Shown here: positions 51,685-59,517 of the stretch, piece by piece
Layout of the letters: each line of letters begins with the position of its first letter
Numbering within the stretch: position 1 is the first letter of the stretch
Assembly (NCBI RefSeq): GCF_025145845.1
Contig: NZ_CP102253.1
Location: forward strand, 1,984,001 to 2,048,000
Source of the DNA: Alistipes shahii WAL 8301
GTDB taxonomy: Bacteria; Bacteroidota; Bacteroidia; Bacteroidales; Rikenellaceae
DNA: 64,000 nucleotides
Direction of reading: 5' to 3'
Position numbers and translations under genes: made by a program
Notes under the pieces: generated by a model
Database searches by the model: none
The model's input: the letters and a program-made list of their open reading frames with translations, nothing else
What the model was told of the DNA's origin: nothing

Positions 51685-52563
51685 ATGAAAACAGCGGTAT
51701 TCCTCTACAATCCCGAATCGGGCAAGGGCAAAATCGCCCGCAACGTCGGGTGCATCAGTACGATTTTTCAGGCCTACGGCTACGACGTCACGCCGCAGCG
51801 GATCGACTTTACGGCCAATCCGTTCGACGGCAACGAGACCATCGACCTGATGGTCGTCGCCGGCGGCGACGGCACGGTGAACTATGCGGTCAACGCCATG
51901 AAACGCAAGGGGCTGGACATTCCCATCGGCGTGATTCCGGCCGGTACGGCCAATGATTTCGCCGGGGCGGTCGGCATGTCGCGCGAGCCGCTCGAAGCGG
52001 CGCGGCAGATCGCTTCGGGGGCTGTGGACCGGGTCGACGTAGGCCGGGTGAACGACCTGTATTTCGTCAATATCTTTTCGTTCGGAATCTTCACGACCAC
52101 CTCGCAGCGCACGCCCGACGAACGCAAGCACAAGATCGGCAAGCTGGCCTATATCATCGAGGGGGTCAAGGAGTTCCGCACGATGCACGCCGTGCCGCTG
52201 GAGATCGAGGCCGACGGCGAGCGGTTCGACCTGCGGTCGCTGATGGTGCTGATCTTCAACGGCGAGACGGCGGGCGGTTTCCACCTGGCGCGGCGGTCGT
52301 CGATCAAGGACGGGCTGTTCGACTGCATCCTGCTGGAGAAGAAGAATTTCTTTCGTTCGACGCTGGCCATGTGCCGCTATCTGGCGGGCGGCAGCCCGAA
52401 GATCGTCCGCCACCTCCGGGCGCGGCGGATCGACATCCGTTCGTCGGTCAACGAACCCACGGACGTCGACGGGCAGAAGGGCGCCGAATTCCCGCTGCAC
52501 ATCGAGTGTCTGGCGGGCGGCCTGCGCGTGATGTGCGCCAAACAGGCCTCGGGCAATTTCTGA
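51685..52563 (+). CDS. diacylglycerol/YegS-like lipid kinase
   Basis: 292 residues. NPESGKGK near the start and the ATP-binding VVAGGDGTVNYAVNAM (about 58-73) followed by IPIGVIPAGTANDFA are signatures of the DAGK catalytic fold. The C-terminal beta domain includes FNGETAGGFHLARRSSIKDGLFD. It phosphorylates diacylglycerol or a related lipid at the membrane. Cotranscribed with apbE. Confidence 0.88.
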   Translation: MKTAVFLYNPESGKGKIARNVGCISTIFQAYGYDVTPQRIDFTANPFDGNETIDLMVVAGGDGTVNYAVNAMKRKGLDIPIGVIPAGTANDFAGAVGMSREPLEAARQIASGAVDRVDVGRVNDLYFVNIFSFGIFTTTSQRTPDERKHKIGKLAYIIEGVKEFRTMHAVPLEIEADGERFDLRSLMVLIFNGETAGGFHLARRSSIKDGLFDCILLEKKNFFRSTLAMCRYLAGGSPKIVRHLRARRIDIRSSVNEPTDVDGQKGAEFPLHIECLAGGLRVMCAKQASGNF

Positions 52564-52581
52564 TTTTTACGGTCCGGCTTG

Positions 52582-52609
52582 TTTGATTCTGCGAAAATTC
52601 ATACTTTTG
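52582..52609 (+). promoter_or_regulatory. promoter of AraC-type regulator
   Basis: TTTG at 52582-52585 and TACTTTTG at 52602-52609, 16 bases apart, end 19 bases before the ATG at 52629. Confidence 0.55.
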
Positions 52610-52628
52610 TCGGAAAAATTACGACGAT

Positions 52629-53543
52629 ATGGCGGATAACGGCAAAACGGCGCGCAGCGGAGGACGCGAAAGTTTGCGCAAGGTCTCCATCTCCCGGATC
52701 AAGAAGGAGATGAGTGACGTCTTTTACCTTTCGGACGATCTGGTGATTTCCGCACTCACGGCCGACAAGAACACCACGGCCGATTATCCGACCTCGATCG
52801 ACGGCTTTACGGCCATCATTATGATGACGGGCGAGGCCACCGTGTCGATCGACATGCAGAATTACAGCATCAAGCCCAACACGATCGTCTTTTTCAACCC
52901 CGATTCGATCATCCGCACAATCAAGTGTTCGTCGAACGCCGCGGCCTACCTGCTGGCCTTCTCGAAATCGTTCGTCAACGAGATCCAGATCGACCTCTCG
53001 ACCTCGCTGCCGGTCTACATGCGCTTCGGCAAGGCCCCCGTGCTGGAGGTCACGCCGCAGGACGTGGACGAAATCCGCCAGTTGTTCCAGCTCATCAAGA
53101 CCATGCTGCGCAGCGACAAGGAGCGTTACCGCCACGAGATCATCCGCACGCTCTTCACCACGGCGTTCTACATCATCACCGAGATCAACCAGCGCGAGCA
53201 GCCCGGCGAGATGAAGCAGGGGCGCTGCGAGGTGCTGTTCGACGAGTTCATGTCGCTGCTGCAACAGTACAACAAGAGGGAGCGCAACGTGAGCTTCTAC
53301 GCCAAGCAGCTCAATATCACGCCCAAATACCTCTCGTCCGTGGTGAAGGAGGTGAGCGGCAAGACCGCCGCGCGGTGGATCGACGAGTCGGTGATCCTCG
53401 AAGCCAAGGCCCTGCTCAAGTATTCCGGAATGAGCATTCAGGAGATCGCCTACCACCTCAATTTCTCGACGCAGTCCTTCTTCGGCAAGTATTTCAAACA
53501 GCACACCGGAACCTCGCCCTCGCGTTACAAGCGGAAAGGATAG
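52629..53543 (+). CDS. AraC family transcriptional regulator
   Basis: 304 residues. The N-terminal half (about 30-130) is a cupin-like sensory domain (TAIIMMTGEATVSIDMQNYSIKPNTIVFF). Residues 205-304 form the double helix-turn-helix: VSFYAKQLNITPKYLSSVVKEVSGKT and MSIQEIAYHLNFSTQSFFGKYFKQHTGTSPSRYK. No two-component receiver. Target genes are not evident; it follows the lipid kinase by 65 bases and has its own promoter, and a CCCGGACGG/CCGTCCGGG hairpin follows at 53585-53620. Confidence 0.92.
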   Translation: MADNGKTARSGGRESLRKVSISRIKKEMSDVFYLSDDLVISALTADKNTTADYPTSIDGFTAIIMMTGEATVSIDMQNYSIKPNTIVFFNPDSIIRTIKCSSNAAAYLLAFSKSFVNEIQIDLSTSLPVYMRFGKAPVLEVTPQDVDEIRQLFQLIKTMLRSDKERYRHEIIRTLFTTAFYIITEINQREQPGEMKQGRCEVLFDEFMSLLQQYNKRERNVSFYAKQLNITPKYLSSVVKEVSGKTAARWIDESVILEAKALLKYSGMSIQEIAYHLNFSTQSFFGKYFKQHTGTSPSRYKRKG

Positions 53544-53716
53544 TTTTCGATTTTACAGGGCCTCTTCCGCCCTGCCTTGTCCGGCCCGGACGGAAAATAC
53601 GTTTGTATGTCCCGTCCGGGTCGAACTGTGTCAGGACAAAATCCGCTCCTCTAAAATCAAAAAACCGAACCTTGTTTTTCAGGTGGCGGCTCGCGGGTGT
53701 CCGCTATGACACGCCG

Positions 53717-54244
53717 CTATTTCAGCGCTTCGACCACGCGGCCGATCATCGCCGGGATGGCGTGCTCCTCCTGCGCGGTGAAGAAATTGCCGTCGATTTC
53801 GAACGGGGCGTCCGTCGCCACGGGGCCCGTCACGGCGGCCTTGGCCATCGGGTGCACGGCGACGCGCCGTCCGGCGGCGACGCCTGCGAATCCGAACATC
53901 ATCCCTGCGGCGCAGTGGCCGATCATCGGTTTGCCCGTCTCCCCGAAGGTTTTCAGCACCTCCATCAGGTCCCTGTTCCAAGGCTCGCCGGCATGCTGCG
54001 CGAAGACCGGCACGGCGTCGCCGCAGGCGAACACCAGAGCGTCGTACTCCTCTTCGTGACCCTTGAGGTTGGCGATCACGTCGTCGGCCGTCAGGCCGAT
54101 GCCCGAGTTGGTGCGGATCTCGCGGCTTTCGGCCACGGCGAACACGGTGCAGGGAATCTTGTTTTCGAAAAACGTTTCCAGATACTGGAACAGGCCCATC
54201 CCGTTCACGGGATTCACGGCCACGACAGCTGTTTTTTTTGCCAT
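53717..54244 (-). CDS. DJ-1/PfpI family protein
   Basis: 175 residues from Met 54244. Class I glutamine-amidotransferase-like fold with the nucleophile elbow IGHCAAGMMF (Cys near 109) and an early Glu-bearing strand. Related proteins act as glyoxalase III, chaperones or deglycases under stress, but the closest group here is uncharacterised. No signal peptide. Divergent from an HxlR-type regulator with a palindromic spacer, which suggests induction by a reactive electrophile. Confidence 0.85.
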   Translation of the reverse strand: MAKKTAVVAVNPVNGMGLFQYLETFFENKIPCTVFAVAESREIRTNSGIGLTADDVIANLKGHEEEYDALVFACGDAVPVFAQHAGEPWNRDLMEVLKTFGETGKPMIGHCAAGMMFGFAGVAAGRRVAVHPMAKAAVTGPVATDAPFEIDGNFFTAQEEHAIPAMIGRVVEALK

Positions 54245-54291
54245 GATTGCAATTCGTTTAGTGATACAATGGTTATTTTCGGTAAGTTTGT

Positions 54292-54375
54292 TATCTTTGC
54301 GTACAAAGATAGGGCAAACAGCCCGTAAAAACAATAACGCACTTAAAAATGAGATGGTTACATGCGTGTAACCAT
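54292..54375. promoter_or_regulatory. back-to-back promoters and HxlR operator
   Basis: TATCTTTG at 54292-54299 (plus) and CAAAGATA at 54304-54311 (TATCTTTG on minus) form one palindrome, TATCTTTG-CGTA-CAAAGATA, so the PfpI and HxlR genes have overlapping divergent promoters. ATGGTTACATGCGTGTAACCAT (9-bp arms, 54354-54374) lies just before the HxlR gene and is a typical size and form for an HxlR dimer site. Confidence 0.65.
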
Positions 54376-54392
54376 TGCTGGATACCAAACGG

Positions 54393-54758
54393 ATGGAGCC
54401 GGAGAAAAAATTGAAAAATTTCACGCCCACGGGTTCCTGCCCGGTCCGGGACGTGCTGTGCCGCCTGGGGGACAAGTGGTCGATGCTGGTGTTGCTGACG
54501 TTGAATGCCAACGGCGTGATGCGTTTCAGCGAGATCCACCGCACGCTGGGCGACATTTCGCACCGCATGCTGACCGTCACGCTGCGGATGCTCGAAACCG
54601 ACGGAATGATCCGCCGCGAAGTCTACGCCGAGGTTCCGCCGCGGGTGGAATACCGTCTTACGGAGCGGGGCGGGAGTCTCCTGCCGCATATTTTCGGACT
54701 GGTGGAATGGGCCGAGGCGAACAAGGAGGCTATTCTGGACGGCCGCAGGAGGTCCTGA
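54393..54758 (+). CDS. HxlR-type winged-helix regulator
   Basis: 121 residues. CPVRDVLCRLGDKWSMLVLLTL is the HxlR signature, then RFSEIHRTLGDISHRMLTVTLRMLETDGMI (recognition helix) and the wing VPPRVEYRLTERG. Two cysteines near the N-terminus could sense redox or electrophiles as in YodB/HypR. Probably regulates the divergent PfpI gene and itself. ATG 54393 is preferred to the TTG at 54375. The last 29 bases overlap the convergent GNAT gene. Confidence 0.9.
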   Translation: MEPEKKLKNFTPTGSCPVRDVLCRLGDKWSMLVLLTLNANGVMRFSEIHRTLGDISHRMLTVTLRMLETDGMIRREVYAEVPPRVEYRLTERGGSLLPHIFGLVEWAEANKEAILDGRRRS

Positions 54759-55203
54759 ACGACATCCGCCGCGCGTCCGTGCCGTCGGGGTAGTAGCCGC
54801 GCAGCAGTTTTCCGGGGCGGAAGCCTTTGCGGGCGTAAAGCCTTATGGCAGAGTCGTTGTCGGTGCGCACTTCGAGCGTCACTTCACGCAGCCCGAGCCG
54901 CCGGGCCAGCGCGATAGCGGCGTCCAGCAACGCCTGTCCGGCTCCGCAGCCGCGCGCCGCGGGGTCCACCGCCACGGAGTAGATGCGGAGGTTTTGCGCC
55001 GTGCGCCGCATCAGCAATGAAATGTAGCCGACGACCGCACCGTCGCGGGTGGCGGCGTAGGACGCTCCCTGCGCATGCGTCAGCAGGTAGCGCAGCTGCC
55101 GCCGCGTGAAGGCCTCCCCTTCCGGGAATGAACGCCGCTCGACGCACTCCACGGCGTCGAGGTCCCCGGCCGTCGCGGGACGTATTCCGACTGCGGGGTT
55201 CAT
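54730..55203 (-). CDS. GNAT N-acetyltransferase
   Basis: 157 residues. GNAT fold with the acetyl-CoA loop VAVDPAARGCGAGQALLDAAI (motif A, about 77-97) and motif B at DNDSAIRLYARKGF. It resembles RimI-type enzymes. The ATG overlaps the stop of the ATP-grasp gene by 4 bases, so the two proteins are coupled; RLAN-type ATP-grasp ligases are often encoded with a GNAT, where the acetyltransferase is thought to modify the peptide product. The substrate is unknown. Confidence 0.85.
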   Translation of the reverse strand: MNPAVGIRPATAGDLDAVECVERRSFPEGEAFTRRQLRYLLTHAQGASYAATRDGAVVGYISLLMRRTAQNLRIYSVAVDPAARGCGAGQALLDAAIALARRLGLREVTLEVRTDNDSAIRLYARKGFRPGKLLRGYYPDGTDARRMSFRTSCGRPE

Positions 55204-56675
55204 TGCGCGTGGAGGCGGTTGAGGCAGTGGACGAAGTGGTTGAGGATGCGGTAGTAAAGTTCGTCGCCCAGCACGGCGTCCTCGACTTCGTGGTCGATCG
55301 ACGGGTTGTCGTTGATCTCGATCACCACGGCCCTGCCGTTGATGAGTTTCAGGTCCACGCCGTACAATCCCTTGCCGATCAGCGCCGCGGCCTTTACGGC
55401 GGTGTCGAGCACTTTCTGCGGCGCCTTGTAGATGGGTACGGTCTCCCATGCGCCGCACAGGTTGCGGCCTGTGTCGTCGTGGGCGTGGTTGTAGATCTGC
55501 CAGTGGCCCTTGGCCATGTAGTATTTGCAGGCGAACAACGGTTCGCCGTCCAGGAGGCCGATCCGCCAGTCGAACTCCGTGGGGATGAACTCCTGGGCCA
55601 GCAGCACGGACGAGTGGCGGAACATCTCGTCGAGCGCCGCGCGCAGCTCTTCGTCGCTGGCCACCTTGTGCATGCCCACCGAGAACGATCCGTCGGGAAT
55701 CTTGAGGATGAAGGGCGCGCCGAGGCGTTCGCTGATCTCGCCGAAGGAGTATTCGTTGCTGCGGAACAGCAGCTGCGAGGCCGGGGCCGGGATGCGGGCC
55801 TTTTCGAAAAGCTCGCAGAGGTAGACCTTGTTCGTGCAGCGGATGATCGACTCGGGATCGTCGATCACGGCGATGTCGTTCATCGCGGCACGCTGCGCGA
55901 GGCGGAAAGTGTAGTGGTTGAGCGCTGTGGTGGCGCGGATGAACAGCGCGTCGAACTCCATCAGCCGCGTGGCTTCCTCCTCGGTGATCAGCTCCGCGTG
56001 GATGTTCATTTTCCGGGCCACTTCGAGGAACTTGTTGAGGGCGTCCTTGTCGCTGGGCGGGAATTTTTCGTCCGGGTCGTAGAGGATGGCGAGGTTGTAG
56101 CGTGCGGGCTTGGCCGAGCGCGGCGAGCGCCATACCTTCTTGTTGAAGCAGTCGAGCGCATTGGCGAAATCGTCCTGCCCGCTCTCCGAGAGCTGGCGCA
56201 GCGAAAGGGCCTGCACCGACTCGATCTGGTTGCGGGCGTGGTTGTTCATCGTCACGCGCAGGATCGGGCAGGGGTAGTGGTCGAAGATGAACCGCGCGAT
56301 CTTCTCCAGACCCTTCTCGCGGCAGGTTCCGAAGTAGATGTTCAGCTGCCAGGTTTCGTCGGTGATGCGGTTGCGTTCGATCCACTGTTGGCAGAGCTGT
56401 TGCAGGTTGCGGTTCATGCGGATTCCGGCGCCCGATTCGAGCTTGTTGAGCGTCTCGACGCCCGGCAGCACCCGGTGTCCCCGGGCCTGGGCCAGCAGCG
56501 AGCAGTAGTAGCCTTCGGAGTTGTAGCCGTATTCGTCGCTCAAGTTGATGACCAGCTTGGGCGTCCGCTCCCCGTAACGGTGTTCGAGGTAGTCGGTGAC
56601 GGTCATCAGCGAATCGGTTTCGCAGTAGGGTTTCCAGTCGTTGAGGCTGTTCAGCAGGATGAAGACGCTATTCAT
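55200..56675 (-). CDS. RLAN-domain RimK-like ATP-grasp ligase
   Basis: 491 residues from Met 56675. Residues 1-160 match the RLAN domain (RimK-like ATP-grasp N-terminal), and the ATP-grasp core spans about 215-470, with APFILKIPDGSFSVGMHKV (phosphate-binding loop), QEFIPTEFDWRIGLLDGEPLFACKYY and VEINDNPSIDHEVED (Mg2+ ligands Glu and Asn). It should join an amino acid or peptide to a carboxylate using ATP. The product is unknown. Coupled to the GNAT gene by a 4-base overlap; no other gene of the set is adjacent. Confidence 0.85.
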   Translation of the reverse strand: MNSVFILLNSLNDWKPYCETDSLMTVTDYLEHRYGERTPKLVINLSDEYGYNSEGYYCSLLAQARGHRVLPGVETLNKLESGAGIRMNRNLQQLCQQWIERNRITDETWQLNIYFGTCREKGLEKIARFIFDHYPCPILRVTMNNHARNQIESVQALSLRQLSESGQDDFANALDCFNKKVWRSPRSAKPARYNLAILYDPDEKFPPSDKDALNKFLEVARKMNIHAELITEEEATRLMEFDALFIRATTALNHYTFRLAQRAAMNDIAVIDDPESIIRCTNKVYLCELFEKARIPAPASQLLFRSNEYSFGEISERLGAPFILKIPDGSFSVGMHKVASDEELRAALDEMFRHSSVLLAQEFIPTEFDWRIGLLDGEPLFACKYYMAKGHWQIYNHAHDDTGRNLCGAWETVPIYKAPQKVLDTAVKAAALIGKGLYGVDLKLINGRAVVIEINDNPSIDHEVEDAVLGDELYYRILNHFVHCLNRLHAQ

Positions 56676-56754
56676 GCATGTGTGTTTTCGATGCGCCAAA
56701 TGTAAGCAAATAAAGCATCCGTTGTACATGCCGCGCGCCGTTTTGCGAAATAAA

Positions 56755-56782
56755 AAAACGGGCCTCCGCAGAGACCCGTTTT
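56755..56782 (-). terminator. terminator after GH57 gene
   Basis: AAAACGGG and CCCGTTTT close a hairpin with a T tract on the minus strand, 20 bases past the stop at 56802. It separates the glycogen cluster from the ATP-grasp gene. Confidence 0.85.
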
Positions 56783-56801
56783 CTGGTTGTCCGTCGGGGC
56801 G

Positions 56802-58019
56802 TCAGGCCCGTTTTTTCGCCGCCTTGGCAGCTACCGCCTTGTCCAGCTCGATGATGAAGTCCGAGAGGACGTTCATGTAGTTGATGAAGGCGTCGTAGGC
56901 CGAATCGTAGGGGTTGAAGTAGGAGTGCACGTCGCCGTCCGACAGCCACTTGGTGGCCATGTAGTAGAAATGGTCGGAGGTCTGCATGAAACTCCAGACA
57001 TAATCGAAATCGGGATTTTTCAGCGCCGCGACCTTCTCCTTCTGGGCATAGAGCTTCGAGAAAGCCTCGTTCTGCAATTCGTTGCCCAGCCAGGCCGTCA
57101 CGTCGCGCTCCTCGTCGGCCCACGACATCACGTGCGGACAGTGGAGCACGGCGACGGGCTGGTGCTTCTTCGCGGCCTCGGTCACCGTGGCGAACTCCAG
57201 GCCGTTCTTCCTGGCGAGGATCGCCTTGGGCAGCGCGCGCATGAATTCGAAGATGCCCGTGTCGGCGTTCTGATGCTCGCCGAAGGTCTCGTAATCCATG
57301 AACAGGTTGATGACCTCGCCCGGCGTCTCGTCCGAGGCGAGCCACTGCACGTACTTGTCGGCTGTCAGGGGCCACTGGTCCCAGCTCTTGTTCGAGAAGC
57401 GGAAAGCGATGTCGTCCGAGAGTTTGTAGTTGCGCAGCAGCAGGCGCAGTTTCTGGTCGATGGCGTTGGCGTAGACGTAGTTGGGCGATTTCCACCCCAG
57501 CACGTGCTTGGCTCCTTCGGCCAACATCGTGCGGAAGCCCATGCCGGCGACCATCGCGCCGATCTCGTCCGAATAGATCAGCTCCGTGTTGCGGAAAGCG
57601 GTGGGTTTCACCCCGAACTCCTTTTTGATAAGGTTCGTGTGCAGTTTGACCTGCTCCGTGAAATCCTCCTTCGATGCCAGCGATGCCAGCGAGTGGGAGT
57701 AGGTCTCGGCGAGGAACTCCACGCAGCCCGTCGCGGCAAGCTCCTTGAACGAGTCGAGCACTTCGGGGGCGAAGGCGCGGAACTGTTCGATGGCGATGCC
57801 CGTGATCGAGAACGAACAGCGGAACTTGCCCTTGTTCTCCCTGATGAGCTTGAGCAGCAGGGCGTTCATCGGCAGGTAGCACTGGCGGGCGACCTTCTGC
57901 ATGATCGAACGGTTTATAAGGTCGTCCAGGTAGTTGTGGTCCTTGCCCATGTTGAAGAAGCGGTATTTCTTCAGACGCCAGGGCTGATGCACCTGAAAAT
58001 AGAGACAGACGGTTTTCAT
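56802..58019 (-). CDS. GH57 alpha-amylase-like enzyme
   Basis: 405 residues. HQPWR (11-15) is GH57 region 1; Glu146 in FRNTELIYSDE is the expected nucleophile and Asp242 in FMDYETFGEH the acid/base, so the active site is complete. It cuts or transfers alpha-1,4-glucan chains in the cytoplasm (no signal peptide). A short basic tail ends it. It is last of an apparent operon and starts 8 bases after the GT4 stop. Confidence 0.92.
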   Translation of the reverse strand: MKTVCLYFQVHQPWRLKKYRFFNMGKDHNYLDDLINRSIMQKVARQCYLPMNALLLKLIRENKGKFRCSFSITGIAIEQFRAFAPEVLDSFKELAATGCVEFLAETYSHSLASLASKEDFTEQVKLHTNLIKKEFGVKPTAFRNTELIYSDEIGAMVAGMGFRTMLAEGAKHVLGWKSPNYVYANAIDQKLRLLLRNYKLSDDIAFRFSNKSWDQWPLTADKYVQWLASDETPGEVINLFMDYETFGEHQNADTGIFEFMRALPKAILARKNGLEFATVTEAAKKHQPVAVLHCPHVMSWADEERDVTAWLGNELQNEAFSKLYAQKEKVAALKNPDFDYVWSFMQTSDHFYYMATKWLSDGDVHSYFNPYDSAYDAFINYMNVLSDFIIELDKAVAAKAAKKRA

Positions 58020-58027
58020 GCGGGTTG

Positions 58028-59347
58028 CTATTTTAATTGTTTCTTATTCTCTTCGATCACGGCTTCGTACACCGATTTGATCTTCGCCGCGGCGTCGTTC
58101 CACTTGAGGTTGGTCACCTCTTCGAGACCCTTCGAGGCGAACATGCCCGACAGGGCGGGGTATTTGATCAGTCCGTAGATGGCGTCGGCCAGGGCGTCCA
58201 CGTCCCAGTAGTCCACCTTCACGGCGTAGTCCAGCACTTCGGCCACGCCGCTCTGCTTGGAGATGATCACCGGGACGTTCGAGCGCATCGCCTCCAGCGG
58301 CGAGATGCCGAAAGGCTCCGAGACGGAGGGCATCACGTAGACGTCCGACAGCTGGAACATCTTGTGCACGTCCTCCCCGCGGAGGAACCCCGTGAAGTGG
58401 AAACGGTCGGCGATGCCGAGCCGCGCCACGCGGCGGATGACGTGGTTCATCATGTCGCCCGAGCCGGCCATCACGAACCGCACGTCGGGAACCCGCTTGA
58501 GGACCTTGGCGGCCGCCTCGACGAAGTAGTCGGGGCCTTTCTGGTAGGTGATGCGTCCCAGGAAGGTCACGACCTTGTCGGTGACGCCCCGCTCGGGAAC
58601 CTTGCCGCTGTTCTGGGCGAAGCGCACGGCGTTGTGCACCGTGACGATCTTTTCGGCGGGAACGCCGTAGCGGTTGATGACGATGTTGCGCGTGAGGTTC
58701 GAAACGGCGATCACGCGGTCGGCGGCGTGCATGCCGGCCCGTTCGATGGCGTAGACCTGCGTGTTGACGTTCTCGCCCGAGCGGTCGTACTCCGTGGCGT
58801 GCATGTGCACCACCAGCGGCTTCCCGGAGACGCGTTTGGCGGCGATGCCCGCGTAGTAGGTGAGCCAGTCGTGGGCGTGGATCACGTCGAACTGTCCTTC
58901 GAGGTCCCTGGCCACCTGCGCGGCGACCACGGCGTAGCGAGCCACCTCCTCCATGAGGTTGGCGCCGTACTTGCCCGAGAAGGTGTAGCGCTGTTTCCAG
59001 GCATCGGTCGTCGACCAGGTCTTCCGCCCCGACTTGACGTACTGCTCGTGGTAGGACTCGTACTCCTCGGGGGAGATATAGGGGACCATGTTCGAGTCGA
59101 TGTGGATGAACGACATCTTCTCCAGAATGTCGTCCGCGCCGCTGCCCGTCGAACCGTACAAGGCCTCCACGTCGCTGGCGTTCACGACGTGCGTGAAACG
59201 CTGGTCCTCGTCGCCGTAGGCGTGCGGGACGATGAAAGTGACGTCTACGCCGTTGCGCGCCAGTCCGCGGGTCATTCCGTAGCAGGCCGTTCCCAGCCCG
59301 CCTGCAATGTGGGGCGGAAACTCCCATCCGAACATTAAAACTCTCAT
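58028..59347 (-). CDS. GT4-type glycosyltransferase (glycogen synthase-like)
   Basis: 439 residues. FGWEFPPHIAGGLGTACYG at the start is the nucleotide-sugar loop of starch/glycogen synthase-like GT-B enzymes; HAHDWLTYYAG follows; the C-terminal domain has FLGRITYQKGPDYFVEAA and the E-x7-E motif in SEPFGISPLEAM. It most likely extends alpha-glucan, judging from its neighbours. It lies 8 bases from GH57 and is separated by about 170 bases (59348-59517, no gene seen) from the debranching enzyme. Confidence 0.88.
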   Translation of the reverse strand: MRVLMFGWEFPPHIAGGLGTACYGMTRGLARNGVDVTFIVPHAYGDEDQRFTHVVNASDVEALYGSTGSGADDILEKMSFIHIDSNMVPYISPEEYESYHEQYVKSGRKTWSTTDAWKQRYTFSGKYGANLMEEVARYAVVAAQVARDLEGQFDVIHAHDWLTYYAGIAAKRVSGKPLVVHMHATEYDRSGENVNTQVYAIERAGMHAADRVIAVSNLTRNIVINRYGVPAEKIVTVHNAVRFAQNSGKVPERGVTDKVVTFLGRITYQKGPDYFVEAAAKVLKRVPDVRFVMAGSGDMMNHVIRRVARLGIADRFHFTGFLRGEDVHKMFQLSDVYVMPSVSEPFGISPLEAMRSNVPVIISKQSGVAEVLDYAVKVDYWDVDALADAIYGLIKYPALSGMFASKGLEEVTNLKWNDAAAKIKSVYEAVIEENKKQLK

Positions 59348-59517
59348 ACCTTATCTTTTTGTTGTTTCATTTTGCCGCCTGTGCGCTTCCTCTCCGCATC
59401 CCTTCACGGCGCCCGGCCGTGTCCGTAAGTCAGATTCCGCTTCGAACCCCTCCCCTCGGAAGGAGCCTCGCCATCCGGCACAACTCTCTTTCACATTGTG
59501 CGCCCGGGCCGTATTCG

